This document shows, piece after piece, positions 34,407 through 44,602 of a stretch of 64,000 nt of DNA. The position numbers and the translations under genes were made by a program. The number at the start of each line of letters is the position of its first letter. The first letter of the stretch is position 1. The stretch is from contig JAEUKT010000003.1 of assembly GCA_016794125.1 (NCBI GenBank), forward strand, positions 1 to 64,000. Direction: 5' to 3'. The notes under the pieces were generated by a model, which worked only from the letters and a program-made list of their open reading frames with translations, searched no databases and was not told where the DNA came from. The DNA comes from Alphaproteobacteria bacterium (GTDB lineage: Bacteria; Pseudomonadota; Alphaproteobacteria; Micavibrionales; UBA2020).

Positions 34407-36413
34407 TTGTTGCGACACAGTCATATACTGCCACTTTGTTTAGCTGCCGCCCTGCTGGTGATAACGGCGCAGGCGCAGGCACAGACGTTGTCGGCTGCCG
34501 ACCTGATGGACATGCCGCTTGAAAAGCTTGTCGAGGTCGAAGTCTTGGTCACCGGCGCCTCGAAATACGCCGAGAAAGCAAGCGAGTCACCGTCAATCGT
34601 CGAAATCATCACAGCCGATGATATCCGCCATTACGGCTACCGCACATTGGGCGACGCGCTGAACGGATTGCATGGCATATATACCAGCAGCGATCGCAAC
34701 TATAATTCGCTGGGAACCCGCGGGTTCATCATGACCGGCTATTCAAGTTCACGCGTGCTTATTATGATAGATGGCCGGCGCATGAATGAAAACGTCTATG
34801 ATGCCGCGTATGTTGGCGAAGAATTCATGCTCGATATGGCGCTGATCGACCACATCGAGTATATTCCCGGGCCGGGATCGTCTATTTATGGCGCAAACGC
34901 GATGATGGGCGTTGTAAACGTCGTCACGAAAAAGGGCTCCGACTTCAATGGGACGCAGGTTGAAGCGGGCATCGGCAGTTTTAATACCGGTGTTGCGCGC
35001 ACGACATACGGCAAAAGCTTCTCTAACGGCGCGAATGTGCTTATATCCGCTTCCGGTTATACGTCCGGCGGGCAGGAAAACCTTTACTATCCCGAGTTTG
35101 ATACTCCGCTCGAAAACAACGGTATCGCGCACAATCTGGATGATGAGCATTCGAAGCGGCTGTATGCAAAGGTGCAAAAAGGCGATGTCACTTACGTGGC
35201 CGGCTATCAGAGCCGTTACAAGAAAGTGCCTACCGCTCCCTATGTCACCGAATTTAACGTACAGGGCAACGACACGGTCGATACGCAGGCCTATGCCGAC
35301 ATACGCTACAACAAACAGCTCAACGACAAAAACAGCATCGAATTGCGCAGCTATGTGCATTCCTATGATTCACAATTGCAATATCCGTATGACTTTTTTG
35401 GCCCCTATATCCTGACGAGCTCTTATAACGGGCAATGGGCCGGTGCCGAAGCGACATTGGTCAGCACGGCTTTTGACCGCCACAAAATCGTTGTGGGAGC
35501 CGAGGTTCAATACGACTTTAACCAGCAGTTGTACGATTACGACATTTTCGGGGTTTATCAGGATACCAATCGCGGCGGTTTCAGAAGCGGCCTGTTTGCG
35601 CAGGATTCTTACCAGATACTGGACAACCTGACTTTGAGCGCCGGCCTGAGGCTTGATCAGCATCATATGATCGAGAATGTGCAATTAAACCCGCGTATCG
35701 GTCTTATCTGGAACCCCAAACCGTCAACGACGATCAAGCTGCTATACGGCTCTGCCTTCCGTGCGCCGAACGTGTACGAGCGTGATTACGATGCCTATAC
35801 CTCATGGACAGCCAATCCGGATAACCAGGAGGAGCATATCAAGAACTATGAAGCGGTGGCGGAGTGGCGCGGACCCAACGGGTACAAAGTCAACGGTTCT
35901 CTGTTTTATAACGTTTTCACCGATGTCCTGAACAAAAATTATGATTCACTGAGCCCCGACTATCACAAATATACAAACACCGGTAACCTCAAATCTGCCG
36001 GTATGGAATTGGGTGCCGAGAAAAAATGGGATAACGGCCGGGAAATCAAGCTATCTTATAACCATACGGAATACCTTGAGCATACCGGCACGGCCTGGGG
36101 CGCAGTGGACGCGCCGAAAGATGTCGCCAAGCTGCGTTACATGCAACCATTGTTTGCTGACAGGTTCAAACTTGCCGCTGAACATATTTTCGTAGGGCAT
36201 CGTAAGACTCTCTATTACAGGACGGAAGACCATTACAATCTGGTTAACCTGAACCTGACTGCCGATAACTGGTTTTTGGGTGCTGATTATTCCCTGGGCA
36301 TCTACAACCTTTTAGGCGGCGAACGCAACATGATTGGACCTGCGTTCACCGATCAGGACGTGATTCCGATGAATGGACGCAGCCTGATGTTTATCGTCAG
36401 GAAAACCTTCTGA
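34407..36413 (+). CDS. TonB-dependent outer-membrane receptor
   Basis: Encodes 668 residues. A signal peptide (to AQAQAQTLSA) leads to a plug domain with SPSIVEIITADDIRHYGYRT and GVVNVVTKKGSDF, then a 22-strand-type barrel ending in an aromatic residue (VRKTF). The frame has a stop just upstream and no ATG, so a TTG (34407 or 34410) after AAGAG must start it. The ligand is unknown; the plug is of the siderophore/vitamin type. Pairing with a divergent YfiR gene suggests a shared envelope-signalling role. A classical TonB box is not obvious. Confidence 0.88.
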   Translation: MLRHSHILPLCLAAALLVITAQAQAQTLSAADLMDMPLEKLVEVEVLVTGASKYAEKASESPSIVEIITADDIRHYGYRTLGDALNGLHGIYTSSDRNYNSLGTRGFIMTGYSSSRVLIMIDGRRMNENVYDAAYVGEEFMLDMALIDHIEYIPGPGSSIYGANAMMGVVNVVTKKGSDFNGTQVEAGIGSFNTGVARTTYGKSFSNGANVLISASGYTSGGQENLYYPEFDTPLENNGIAHNLDDEHSKRLYAKVQKGDVTYVAGYQSRYKKVPTAPYVTEFNVQGNDTVDTQAYADIRYNKQLNDKNSIELRSYVHSYDSQLQYPYDFFGPYILTSSYNGQWAGAEATLVSTAFDRHKIVVGAEVQYDFNQQLYDYDIFGVYQDTNRGGFRSGLFAQDSYQILDNLTLSAGLRLDQHHMIENVQLNPRIGLIWNPKPSTTIKLLYGSAFRAPNVYERDYDAYTSWTANPDNQEEHIKNYEAVAEWRGPNGYKVNGSLFYNVFTDVLNKNYDSLSPDYHKYTNTGNLKSAGMELGAEKKWDNGREIKLSYNHTEYLEHTGTAWGAVDAPKDVAKLRYMQPLFADRFKLAAEHIFVGHRKTLYYRTEDHYNLVNLNLTADNWFLGADYSLGIYNLLGGERNMIGPAFTDQDVIPMNGRSLMFIVRKTF

Positions 36414-36476
36414 TCTGTCGCGTTACGGTTTGTTAATCATTCACTTGTAGTATCAATAAAGATCAAGGGCTTGTGA

Positions 36477-37730
36477 ATGTTGGGTTTCTTCAAGAAAATT
36501 TTTGCTGACGAACCTGTCAGCTACGAGACACAAAAGAGAATGCTGGACAGCGGGGAACCGCAACAGCTGCTCGAGTTGGCGCGGAACGAAAAAACGCTGC
36601 CCGAAATCCTTTATCTGCTGGCCGGCAACCAAAGCGATGCTGTACGCACTGCGGTCGCGGCGAATAAATCAACGCCTGTTCATGCGGCCGCGATTATCGC
36701 GAAAGATAAAAACGCAGATGTGCGTCTGCTGCTGGCATCGCGCGTAGCACGTCTGCTGCCGTCGCTGACAGGCCCGGAACAGGCGCAGCTATACGCCTTT
36801 GCTGTGCAGGCGCTCGGCACGCTGGTGCAGGACGAGGTGACGCAGGTGCGTAAGGCGCTGTCCGACGCCTTGCGTGACTACGCAAAAGCGCCGCCCGAGA
36901 TTGTTGCGCGTCTGGCCCGTGACGTCGAGCGCGAAGTAGCAGAGCCAATTTTACGTTTCTGTGTGGCGCTGGCGGACGAGGATTTACTGGATATTCTATC
37001 GAACCATCCCGCATCATGGGTCGTGAACACGATTGCCGAGCGCCAATATATAAATGAACAGCTGGCAAACGCGATCATCGACACGAACGATATATCGGCC
37101 ATCGGCACCCTGTTGAAAAACCCTGTTGCGGCCATCGAGACCGAAAAGCTTTTCGAAATCGTCGAGCGTGCGCGCGAATACCCGGAGTGGCACCGGCCGA
37201 TTGCGCTCCGCCGTGAATTATCCGCTCAGATGGCGCACCGTTTATCCGGTTTCGTGGACAAGGCAGTGCTTGAAGTCCTTGAAAAACGAAGTGATTTTGA
37301 TCCTGAAACACGTCAGGCTGTCGCCGATATCGTGAAACGTCGCATCGCCTTCGCCAACGAAAGCCCGACGGAAGAAGCAGCTGCACGCGTCGAGCGTTAC
37401 GCCCGCGAAAAGCGCCTGACGCCCGAAACGATCCAGGATGCCATGATGTGGCATGACGCCGAGTTCGCGACGCTGGCGATTGCGTATCTTTCGGCCATTC
37501 ACCCGCAGGTTTTGCGTCGCATGATCGAGACGCACAAGCCCAAACCTGTGGTCGCTTTCTGCCGCAAGGCAAACCTTCCGGTGCGGATGGCGGTTGAGGT
37601 TCAGCGTTACCTCGCCAAAGTACCCCTCAGGGAAATCATGTACGCCAAGCAGGGCACGGATTACCCGTTGAATGACGACGAGGTTAAATGGCAGCTGGAG
37701 TTTTTCGGCGTGCCTGCCAGCCTGCCATAA
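36477..37730 (+). CDS. DUF2336-family protein
   Basis: Encodes 417 residues, all-helical and HEAT-like, with the DUF2336 pattern (EPILRFCVALADEDLLDIL, HPASWVVNTIAERQ, VEVQRYLAKVPL). The family is common in Alphaproteobacteria and its molecular role is not established. The ATG at 36477 follows AAGGGC. It stands between the TonB receptor and the arginine operon and looks independently transcribed. Confidence 0.85.
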   Translation: MLGFFKKIFADEPVSYETQKRMLDSGEPQQLLELARNEKTLPEILYLLAGNQSDAVRTAVAANKSTPVHAAAIIAKDKNADVRLLLASRVARLLPSLTGPEQAQLYAFAVQALGTLVQDEVTQVRKALSDALRDYAKAPPEIVARLARDVEREVAEPILRFCVALADEDLLDILSNHPASWVVNTIAERQYINEQLANAIIDTNDISAIGTLLKNPVAAIETEKLFEIVERAREYPEWHRPIALRRELSAQMAHRLSGFVDKAVLEVLEKRSDFDPETRQAVADIVKRRIAFANESPTEEAAARVERYAREKRLTPETIQDAMMWHDAEFATLAIAYLSAIHPQVLRRMIETHKPKPVVAFCRKANLPVRMAVEVQRYLAKVPLREIMYAKQGTDYPLNDDEVKWQLEFFGVPASLP

Positions 37731-37900
37731 TCAAAAAAATGCGATAATATGATAAATGAATCCCTCCGCAAAAGCGTTTGTAATTCGCGCCGTTTCATCC
37801 GTCTGGGCGTGGCTGAAAAACAACTATAATTACCAGCCATATCCATATATTTTTTATGCCTGACGGCAGCGACCGTTGATTCGGCAAAAGGGGTGTTTCA

Positions 37901-39136
37901 ATGAGCAAAAAGAAAGTTGTTTTGGCCTATTCCGGCGGTCTCGATACGTCAGTCATCCTGAAATGGATGCTGGAGCAGGGCTATGAGGTCGTTGCCTATC
38001 TCGCCGATGTTGGCCAGCAGGAAGATTTCAACGCCGCCAAAGAAAAAGCGCTGAAGGTTGGTGCGTCCAAGGTTTATATCGAAGACCTGAAAACAGAATT
38101 CGTCACCGATTTCATCTTCCCCGCATTTTCCGCTAATGCCGTCTATGAAGGGCGCTACTTACTCGGCACCTCGCTGGCGCGTCCGCTGATCGCGAAACGA
38201 CAGATCGAAATCGCCGAAAAGGAAGGCGCGGATTTCGTCGGCCACGGCGCAACCGGCAAGGGGAACGATCAGGTACGCTTCGAACTCGGCTACTTTGCCC
38301 TAAACCCCGGCATCAAGGTTCTCGCGCCGTGGAAAATGCGCAACTTCCTGGACAAATTCAAGGGCCGCTCCGACATGCTGGCCTATGCCGACCTTCACGG
38401 CATTCCCGTGACGGCGACCAAGAAAAAATCCTATTCCGAAGATGAAAACCTCCTGCATATCTCTCACGAGGCGGGCATTTTGGAAGATCCCGGCGCGATT
38501 TGCCCGGAGGAAGTCTATTCCCGCACCGCTTCGCTGGAAACAGCGCCGGACAAGGCCGATATCATCGAATTGACGTTTAAAAACGGCATGCCTGTGAAGG
38601 TTGAAAACAAGACGGATGGCACGACCAAGTCCGAGCCGCTTGCTCTGTTCCAATACCTGAACGCGCTTGGCAGTAAGCATGGCATCGGCCGCCTCGACAT
38701 GGTTGAAAACCGCTTCGTCGGCATCAAGTCGCGCGGCGTGTATGAAACACCCGGCGGTACGATCCTGCTGAACGCGCATCGCGACCTTGAAGGCATCACG
38801 ATGGACCGCGAAGTCATGAAAATCCGCGACACACTGTCGCTGAAAGTGGCCGAACTGATCTATAACGGCTTCTGGTTCTCCCCCGAAATGGATTTCCTGA
38901 TGAACGCGATCCGCAAGAGCCAGGAGAACGTGGAAGGTGTCGTTACCATGAAACTGCTCAAGGGCGCTGCCTATGCTGCCGCCCGCACCAGCGGCAAGAG
39001 CCTTTACAACATGAACCTGTCGTCGATGGACGAGGAGGGCGGCTTCAACCAGCAGCATTCCGAAGGCTTTATCAAGATTAACGCGATGCGGCTCGAAGCC
39101 GACTTCCGCCTCAAAAAAGGCACGAAAAAGGCATGA
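37901..39136 (+). CDS. argG: Argininosuccinate synthase
   Basis: Joins citrulline and aspartate using ATP. The 411 residues begin with the PP-loop [15 protein letters not shown] and contain [15 protein letters not shown] and [15 protein letters not shown], all diagnostic. AAGGGG precedes the ATG. It opens the arginine operon and overlaps argH by ATGA. The 170 bases upstream are AT-rich and should hold the operon promoter. Confidence 0.96.
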   Translation: MSKKKVVLAYSGGLDTSVILKWMLEQGYEVVAYLADVGQQEDFNAAKEKALKVGASKVYIEDLKTEFVTDFIFPAFSANAVYEGRYLLGTSLARPLIAKRQIEIAEKEGADFVGHGATGKGNDQVRFELGYFALNPGIKVLAPWKMRNFLDKFKGRSDMLAYADLHGIPVTATKKKSYSEDENLLHISHEAGILEDPGAICPEEVYSRTASLETAPDKADIIELTFKNGMPVKVENKTDGTTKSEPLALFQYLNALGSKHGIGRLDMVENRFVGIKSRGVYETPGGTILLNAHRDLEGITMDREVMKIRDTLSLKVAELIYNGFWFSPEMDFLMNAIRKSQENVEGVVTMKLLKGAAYAAARTSGKSLYNMNLSSMDEEGGFNQQHSEGFIKINAMRLEADFRLKKGTKKA

Positions 39137-40446
39137 CCGCCAACAAACCCAACCAGATGTGGGGCGGGCGATTTGGTGAAGCGCCCAGCGATGTGATGGT
39201 GCAGATCAACGCGTCCATCGATGTTGATAAACGCCTTTATAAACAGGACATCCAGGGCTCGATCGCGCATTCCGAAATGCTGGTCGCACAAAAAATCCTG
39301 AAGCCCGACGAAGGCAAGAAAATTCAGGATGGATTGCGCACGATATTGGCCGAAATCGATAACGGCCAGTTCGTGTTCAGTACGGCGCTCGAAGATATCC
39401 ACATGAATATCGAATCCCGGCTCAAGGATTTGATCGGCGATGTTGCGGGGAAGTTGCATACCGCCCGCTCCCGCAACGATCAGGTCGCAACCGATATGCG
39501 GTTGTGGGTGAAGGAAGCGATTGCATCGGTCATGACCGAAATCGGCGCGTTCCAGTCGGCTTTGGATGCGCAGTCAAAAACGCATGAAAAGACTGTCATG
39601 CCGGGCTTTACCCACCTGCAGATTGCGCAGCCTGTGACGCTTGGCCTGCATTTGCAGGCCTATAGCGATATGATGTCGCGCGATAAATCGCGTTTTGCCG
39701 ATTGCCTCGAGCGTATGGATGAAAACCCGCTGGGCGCTTGCGCGCTGGCTGGTACACGCCACGATATCGACCGCAACATGACCGCCAAGGCGCTCGGTTT
39801 CCGGCAGCCCGTGCGCAATACAATGGATGCTGTATCGGCGCGTGATTTTCTGCTGGAATTTCTGTCGGCGGCCAGCATTTGCAGCATCCATCTGTCCCGC
39901 CTTGCCGAAGAATTGATCATTTGGTCCACGACACAGTTCAATTTCATCCGCCTTGGCGACAAATTCACGACAGGCAGCTCGATCATGCCGCAAAAGAAAA
40001 ATCCCGATGCAGCAGAACTTGTGCGCGCGAAGTCGGGCCGCATCAGCGGGAACCTTGTGCAACTGCTGATGGTCATGAAGGCGCTGCCGCTGACCTACAA
40101 CAAGGACATGCAGGAAGACAAAGCCAGCGTGTTCGAGGCCTATGACGCGCTCATCCTTTGCCTGCGTGCATGCGCCGGCATGATCGGCGATATGAAGGTG
40201 AACAAAGAAAAGATGCTCGCCGATGCGGGCAGCGGCTATTCCACGGCAACGTATCTTGCCGACTGGCTGGTCAAACACCTTGATGTGCCGTTCCGTCAGG
40301 CGCATCACATCACCGGCCAGATCGTGGCGATGGCCGAGAAAAAAGGCCAGCGGCTGGACGAAATGGCGCTTCTGGATATGCAAGCCGTCGAGCCGCGCAT
40401 CACGCAGGATATCTTCAACTTTATCAGTATTTCGGAGCAGAAATGA
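39133..40446 (+). CDS. argH: Argininosuccinate lyase
   Basis: Cleaves argininosuccinate to arginine and fumarate. The 437-residue protein has the start motif [12 protein letters not shown] and the fumarase-superfamily signature [13 protein letters not shown] near residue 280, containing the catalytic Ser. [13 protein letters not shown] is also typical. It overlaps both neighbours by four bases, so it is translationally coupled to argG and to the NTPase gene. Confidence 0.96.
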   Translation: MTANKPNQMWGGRFGEAPSDVMVQINASIDVDKRLYKQDIQGSIAHSEMLVAQKILKPDEGKKIQDGLRTILAEIDNGQFVFSTALEDIHMNIESRLKDLIGDVAGKLHTARSRNDQVATDMRLWVKEAIASVMTEIGAFQSALDAQSKTHEKTVMPGFTHLQIAQPVTLGLHLQAYSDMMSRDKSRFADCLERMDENPLGACALAGTRHDIDRNMTAKALGFRQPVRNTMDAVSARDFLLEFLSAASICSIHLSRLAEELIIWSTTQFNFIRLGDKFTTGSSIMPQKKNPDAAELVRAKSGRISGNLVQLLMVMKALPLTYNKDMQEDKASVFEAYDALILCLRACAGMIGDMKVNKEKMLADAGSGYSTATYLADWLVKHLDVPFRQAHHITGQIVAMAEKKGQRLDEMALLDMQAVEPRITQDIFNFISISEQK

Positions 40447-41477
40447 GAAGCGTTGAATTCGATAAAATCAGCTCCGTCACCAAGAATCTGAAGCTGAATT
40501 ATAACGAATACCTCACCGACGACCTGAGCACCAAGCATGGCACCGTGTTGGCGGCGCAAGTGCTGCACGACAAATCGACCTATGACGAGATCGAGTTGCC
40601 GACCGGGCGCATGTCTAAACTGAAGAAAGACGACATTATTGCCGTGGCGCTTGGCGAGCGTATGGCGCTGAAAGGATTTGTCGGCCATCTGCCGCGCACC
40701 CTTAAAACCGACGATGTTATCAACTTGCTCAACTTTGGCGGTATCGCCGGCATCTGCACCAGTTCGAACGTCAAAGAAGTGGGCGAACCGCTGCGCATCC
40801 GCGTTTTGGGCGGTGTTGCGCGCAATGGCAAGCTGCTGAACATCGAACAGGCCGCATTGTTTAAGCCAGCGCGCACGCTCCGCAGTAATATCCCGATCAT
40901 CCTGATTACCGCCGGCAGCATGGACAGCGGCAAGACGACGGTCGCCGCACAAGTCATCAAGACACTCAACCGCATTGGTATGCGCCTTGCTGGAGCGAAG
41001 CTGACCGGCGTCGGTGCCATGCGCGATCTCTATAAAATGGAGGATTACGGCGTCTATAAATCCGTTTCCTTCGTTGATGCCGGTATTACCTCGACGGCGA
41101 ATATCGATGCCGACAAGATCGTCAAAATGGGCAAGGGGGCGCTGAACTATCTCAGTAAAGACAAACCCGATGCCATCGTCGTTGAAATGGGCGACGGCGT
41201 GATTGGTAAATACGGTGTGCTGCCGTTGCTGCAGGATCCGGAAATCCAGCGTAATGTGCGCCTGCATTTCGCTTGCGCGCGCGATCCGGCCGGCGCAATC
41301 AAGCTGGTCGAAGATTGCGCAAAAATGGGCGTGCCCGTCGATATCATCAGCGGCCCGATCACCGATAACGAAGTCGGTAAGGCGATTATCCGTGAACACC
41401 TCGATGTCATGACGTATAACGCCTTCACGCCCAGCAACGAGTGGCTTGATCTTGTGATCGAGCGGTGGGCGGTTTAA
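40443..41477 (+). CDS. P-loop NTPase of unknown function inside the arginine operon
   Basis: Encodes 344 residues. The N-terminal domain (about 1-145) is beta-rich and ends with [20 protein letters not shown]. The C-terminal domain is a P-loop NTPase with Walker [10 protein letters not shown] (158-166, Lys164), then [15 protein letters not shown], and [17 protein letters not shown] as a likely Walker B region. The layout recalls DUF1611/DgcN or dethiobiotin-synthetase-like ATPases, but I cannot assign it. It overlaps argH by ATGA and argC by TAATG, so it is made in step with arginine enzymes. A regulatory, carrier-modifying or acyltransfer role would be conjecture. Confidence 0.8.
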   Translation: MRSVEFDKISSVTKNLKLNYNEYLTDDLSTKHGTVLAAQVLHDKSTYDEIELPTGRMSKLKKDDIIAVALGERMALKGFVGHLPRTLKTDDVINLLNFGGIAGICTSSNVKEVGEPLRIRVLGGVARNGKLLNIEQAALFKPARTLRSNIPIILITAGSMDSGKTTVAAQVIKTLNRIGMRLAGAKLTGVGAMRDLYKMEDYGVYKSVSFVDAGITSTANIDADKIVKMGKGALNYLSKDKPDAIVVEMGDGVIGKYGVLPLLQDPEIQRNVRLHFACARDPAGAIKLVEDCAKMGVPVDIISGPITDNEVGKAIIREHLDVMTYNAFTPSNEWLDLVIERWAV

Positions 41478-42469
41478 TGGGCAAGATACGCGCATCCATC
41501 ATCGGCGTGACGGGCTATACGGGGATTGAGCTTCTGCGCTTGCTGTGGGCTCATCCGGATGTTGACATCGCGTATCTGACATCGCGGCAGCATCCGCGTG
41601 AAAAAATCGGTAATGTATATCCGCATCTAGCGCATCTGCCGCTCGAAATCACCGATGCCGCGCCCGCCGAAGTCGCACAGGGCAGCGACGTCGTATTTCT
41701 CGCCCTGCCGCACAAAACCGCTCAGGAAGTGGCTGCCGAACTGCATGGCCGCGTCAAGATCATCGACCTGTCGGCTGATTTCCGCCTTGATGACGCTTCG
41801 ACTTATGCGGCCTATTACGAAGAACATAAATATCCCGATTTGCTGAAAGAATTCGTCTATGGCCTGCCCGAAACGGTGGGTCGCGATAAAATTTCCAAGG
41901 CACAAAGTGTCGCCAATCCCGGCTGCTTCGCGCTTGTCAGTCAGTTGTTGCTGCACCCTTTTAAGGGGAAAATAGCGCAGGCCGATATTTTTGCCGTCAC
42001 CGGATCGAGCGGCGCGGGAAAGACTCCGGTCGATGGCACGCACCATCCCGTGCGCAACCACAACATGAAAAGCTATAACGTCAACAAACACCGCCATATT
42101 CCCGAAATCATCCGGGCGGGCGGCATTGACGCGGCAAAACTCAATTTCGTGCCCACCTCCGGCCCGTTCACGCGCGGTATTTTTGCGCAAGCCTTTATCA
42201 CGTTGACGGGCGAAGCCGGTGACCCAGCGGCGGCCTATAAAGATTGCCCATTCGTGCGTATCCAGAAAAATGTCGAGCTGGCGGGTATCGTCGGCTCGAA
42301 TTTCGCTGATCTCAGCTTTGAAATTGGCACGGGCGGACGCGTTCTGGCGCAGGGTGCGATTGACAATCTTGTGAAAGGCGCGGGCGGCAGCGCCGTGCAG
42401 AACATGAACCTGATGTTCGGTCTTCTCGAAACCGCCGGTCTTTTCAATCTTGCCCCATTGTATCCCTGA
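41477..42469 (+). CDS. argC: N-acetyl-gamma-glutamyl-phosphate reductase
   Basis: NADPH-dependent third step of arginine synthesis. From the ATG overlapping the preceding stop it encodes 330 residues. GVTGYTGIELLRLL is the nucleotide-binding start, NPGCF holds the catalytic Cys, and GAGKTPVDGTHHP with NVNKHRHIPEI are family signatures. The frame extends four codons upstream (from 41465), but TAATG coupling favours 41477. Confidence 0.95.
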   Translation: MGKIRASIIGVTGYTGIELLRLLWAHPDVDIAYLTSRQHPREKIGNVYPHLAHLPLEITDAAPAEVAQGSDVVFLALPHKTAQEVAAELHGRVKIIDLSADFRLDDASTYAAYYEEHKYPDLLKEFVYGLPETVGRDKISKAQSVANPGCFALVSQLLLHPFKGKIAQADIFAVTGSSGAGKTPVDGTHHPVRNHNMKSYNVNKHRHIPEIIRAGGIDAAKLNFVPTSGPFTRGIFAQAFITLTGEAGDPAAAYKDCPFVRIQKNVELAGIVGSNFADLSFEIGTGGRVLAQGAIDNLVKGAGGSAVQNMNLMFGLLETAGLFNLAPLYP

Positions 42470-42479
42470 CAGGTCACTC

Positions 42480-43406
42480 ATGAAAAAAAGATCCATCCCA
42501 AATTTCCTGATCGAGGCTTTTTACGAAGGCCGCTTCAAGGACAATATTTTTATCGTAAAGGCGGGCGGCAAGATCATCGAGGATCGCAAGGCGCTGGATA
42601 ACCTGATCTCCAATATCCGCGACCTGACGCTGCGCGGCATCAAGGTATTGCTGGTCTATGGACATGGCCGCGCGGTCGATGAGCGCCTGAAAAGCCGGAA
42701 GATCGAAGTAAAGAAAATCAACGGCCGCCGCGTGACCGATGCGGCGACGATGGGCGTTATCCAGGAAGTCGTGGGCGGCATGCTGTCGATGAACATCGCG
42801 GGCAGCATGGCGCGCAACAACCTGCGCGGCATCTGCCTTGCTTCCGTTCCTGCCGACTGGATGGACGTCGAAAAACGTCCCGCCAAGCCGGTCGATTTCG
42901 GTTACGTGGGCGACATCAAGGATGTCGAGGCTGAACCTGTCCTGCGTCATTTTAAAATCACCAATTTCATCGCCTGTTCCTGTATCGCGGTCATGGCCGA
43001 TGGCCAGCCGCTGAACATCAACGCAGATACCGTGGCCTCCGCGCTTGCGACTGGCATCAAGGCGGACAAGCTGGTTTATCTGTCCGATGTTGACGGCGTA
43101 ATGGTAAACGGCAAGGTCGAACCGCTACTGACCCCCAAGGATGTCAAAGCGCTCATCAAGGCCGGGCACGTAAAGGACGGCATGCGCGTCAAGCTTGATA
43201 ATTGCGTCGATGCCCTGAAGCGCGGCGTGCGGCGTATCCATCTGATCAACGGATTGCGCAAGAACGCGCTGCGTGACGAAATTTATGAATCCGAAGGCCT
43301 CGGCACCATGCTGGTGAAGGAAGACGAAACAATCATTTACTCGCGCGAAATCGATACGCAAAAGGCGTTGGAGCGTCATACCAAACGCCGCAAGAGGGCA
43401 AAATGA
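42480..43406 (+). CDS. argB: Acetylglutamate kinase, divergent
   Basis: Amino-acid-kinase fold: FIVKAGGKIIEDR at the start, LNINADTVASALA and LVYLSDVDGVMVNGK further on. The usual VHGGGP phosphate loop reads VYGHGRAVDE, an unusual substitution. At 308 residues it has an extended, very basic C-terminus ending KRRKRAK. The ATG at 42480 follows AGGT. The operon position between argC and argD supports kinase activity on N-acetylglutamate, but the changed loop leaves some doubt about substrate or catalysis. Confidence 0.85.
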   Translation: MKKRSIPNFLIEAFYEGRFKDNIFIVKAGGKIIEDRKALDNLISNIRDLTLRGIKVLLVYGHGRAVDERLKSRKIEVKKINGRRVTDAATMGVIQEVVGGMLSMNIAGSMARNNLRGICLASVPADWMDVEKRPAKPVDFGYVGDIKDVEAEPVLRHFKITNFIACSCIAVMADGQPLNINADTVASALATGIKADKLVYLSDVDGVMVNGKVEPLLTPKDVKALIKAGHVKDGMRVKLDNCVDALKRGVRRIHLINGLRKNALRDEIYESEGLGTMLVKEDETIIYSREIDTQKALERHTKRRKRAK

Positions 43407-44602
43407 CCGGCAACACGCAGGCGCTTCTGGACGAAACAAAGGAATTACTGGTCAACACCTATGCTACCCAGCCCATCGTGCTGGAACGCGGCGAAGGGTG
43501 CTATGTTTATGATGTCGAGGGTAAGAAATACCTCGATTTCGCGGCCGGTATTGCCGTTGCATCCCTTGGCCATGCTGCGCCGGTGATGCTAAAGGCATTG
43601 CAGGAACAAGCATCGCAACTGATGGTCGCGCCGCCGTCCTTCGTGACCAAGGCAAAGGTCGACTGCGCCCGCCTGCTTGTCGATAACAGCTGCTTTGACC
43701 AGATATTTTTCACGAACAGCGGCACGGAAGCGATCGAGGCTTGCATCAAGACCGTGCGTAAATGGGCGTACGACAACAAATCAAAAGAATGCAGCGATAT
43801 CATTTCTTTCCGCAAAAGTTTCCATGGGCGCAGCTATGGCGCAGGAAGCCTGACTGAAAAACGCCACTCGCAACCCTATTTCGCGCCTTACGTGCCGGGT
43901 GTGCATTTTGCCGAATTCAACGACATTGAATCCGTCCGTAAGCTGATAACGCCGAATGTCTGTGCTGTTTTTATAGAACCGGTGCAGGGTGAGGGCGGCA
44001 TCTATGCAGCAAAGCCTGAATTCATGCAAGGCCTGCGCAGGATTTGCGATGAAAACAAGATCGTCCTCGTGTTCGACGAAATCCAGACAGGCATGGCACG
44101 CACCGGTAAAATGTTCGCGTATGACCACATGGGCATGGAGCCGGACATGGCCGCTTTCGCCAAAGGCATGGGCGGCGGCTTCCCGATTGGCGCAATGGCG
44201 GCCAAAAAAGAATTTGCGCAGGCTCTCACGGTCGGTTCGCATGGCAGTACCTATGCGGGGAATCCCCTCGCAACCGCTGTTGCGGCCGCCGTACTGCGTG
44301 AAATCACCGGCCCCGGATTTGTGGAACAGGTCGCAAAAACCGGCGAGTATTTCCGCAAAAAACTGGAAGAAGTGCAGCGCCGCTCCAACAAAATCACCGA
44401 TATCCGCGGTCTTGGCCTGATGATCGGTATCGACACCACGGTCGATATCAAGAAACTGCCACGCGCATTGCAGGCCAACGGCCTGCTGGCGACGCAAGCG
44501 GGTGAAGCAACCTTGCGCTTGACCCCGCCGCTGATCGTGACTGAAGCGCAAGTTGACGAGGCCGTTGCAATCATCGAAAAAACCCTGCAGGAGCTGTCAT
44601 GA
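43403..44602 (+). CDS. argD: Acetylornithine aminotransferase
   Basis: PLP enzyme of class III, 399 residues. TNSGTEAIEACIKTVR binds the cofactor phosphate, VFDEIQTGMARTG contains the PLP-contacting Asp, and AKGMGGGFPIGAM holds the Schiff-base Lys. It converts N-acetylglutamate semialdehyde to acetylornithine. It overlaps argB (ATGA) and argF (ATGA). Confidence 0.94.
   Translation: MTGNTQALLDETKELLVNTYATQPIVLERGEGCYVYDVEGKKYLDFAAGIAVASLGHAAPVMLKALQEQASQLMVAPPSFVTKAKVDCARLLVDNSCFDQIFFTNSGTEAIEACIKTVRKWAYDNKSKECSDIISFRKSFHGRSYGAGSLTEKRHSQPYFAPYVPGVHFAEFNDIESVRKLITPNVCAVFIEPVQGEGGIYAAKPEFMQGLRRICDENKIVLVFDEIQTGMARTGKMFAYDHMGMEPDMAAFAKGMGGGFPIGAMAAKKEFAQALTVGSHGSTYAGNPLATAVAAAVLREITGPGFVEQVAKTGEYFRKKLEEVQRRSNKITDIRGLGLMIGIDTTVDIKKLPRALQANGLLATQAGEATLRLTPPLIVTEAQVDEAVAIIEKTLQELS

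Noticed and set aside
34250-34522. 90-residue ORF ahead of the TonB receptor
   Set aside because: It is in another frame, overlaps the receptor signal peptide, and has low-complexity character.
40305-41495. 396-residue minus-strand ORF over the NTPase gene
   Set aside because: Shadow of the coupled argH-NTPase-argC frames. It has no ribosome site and no family features.
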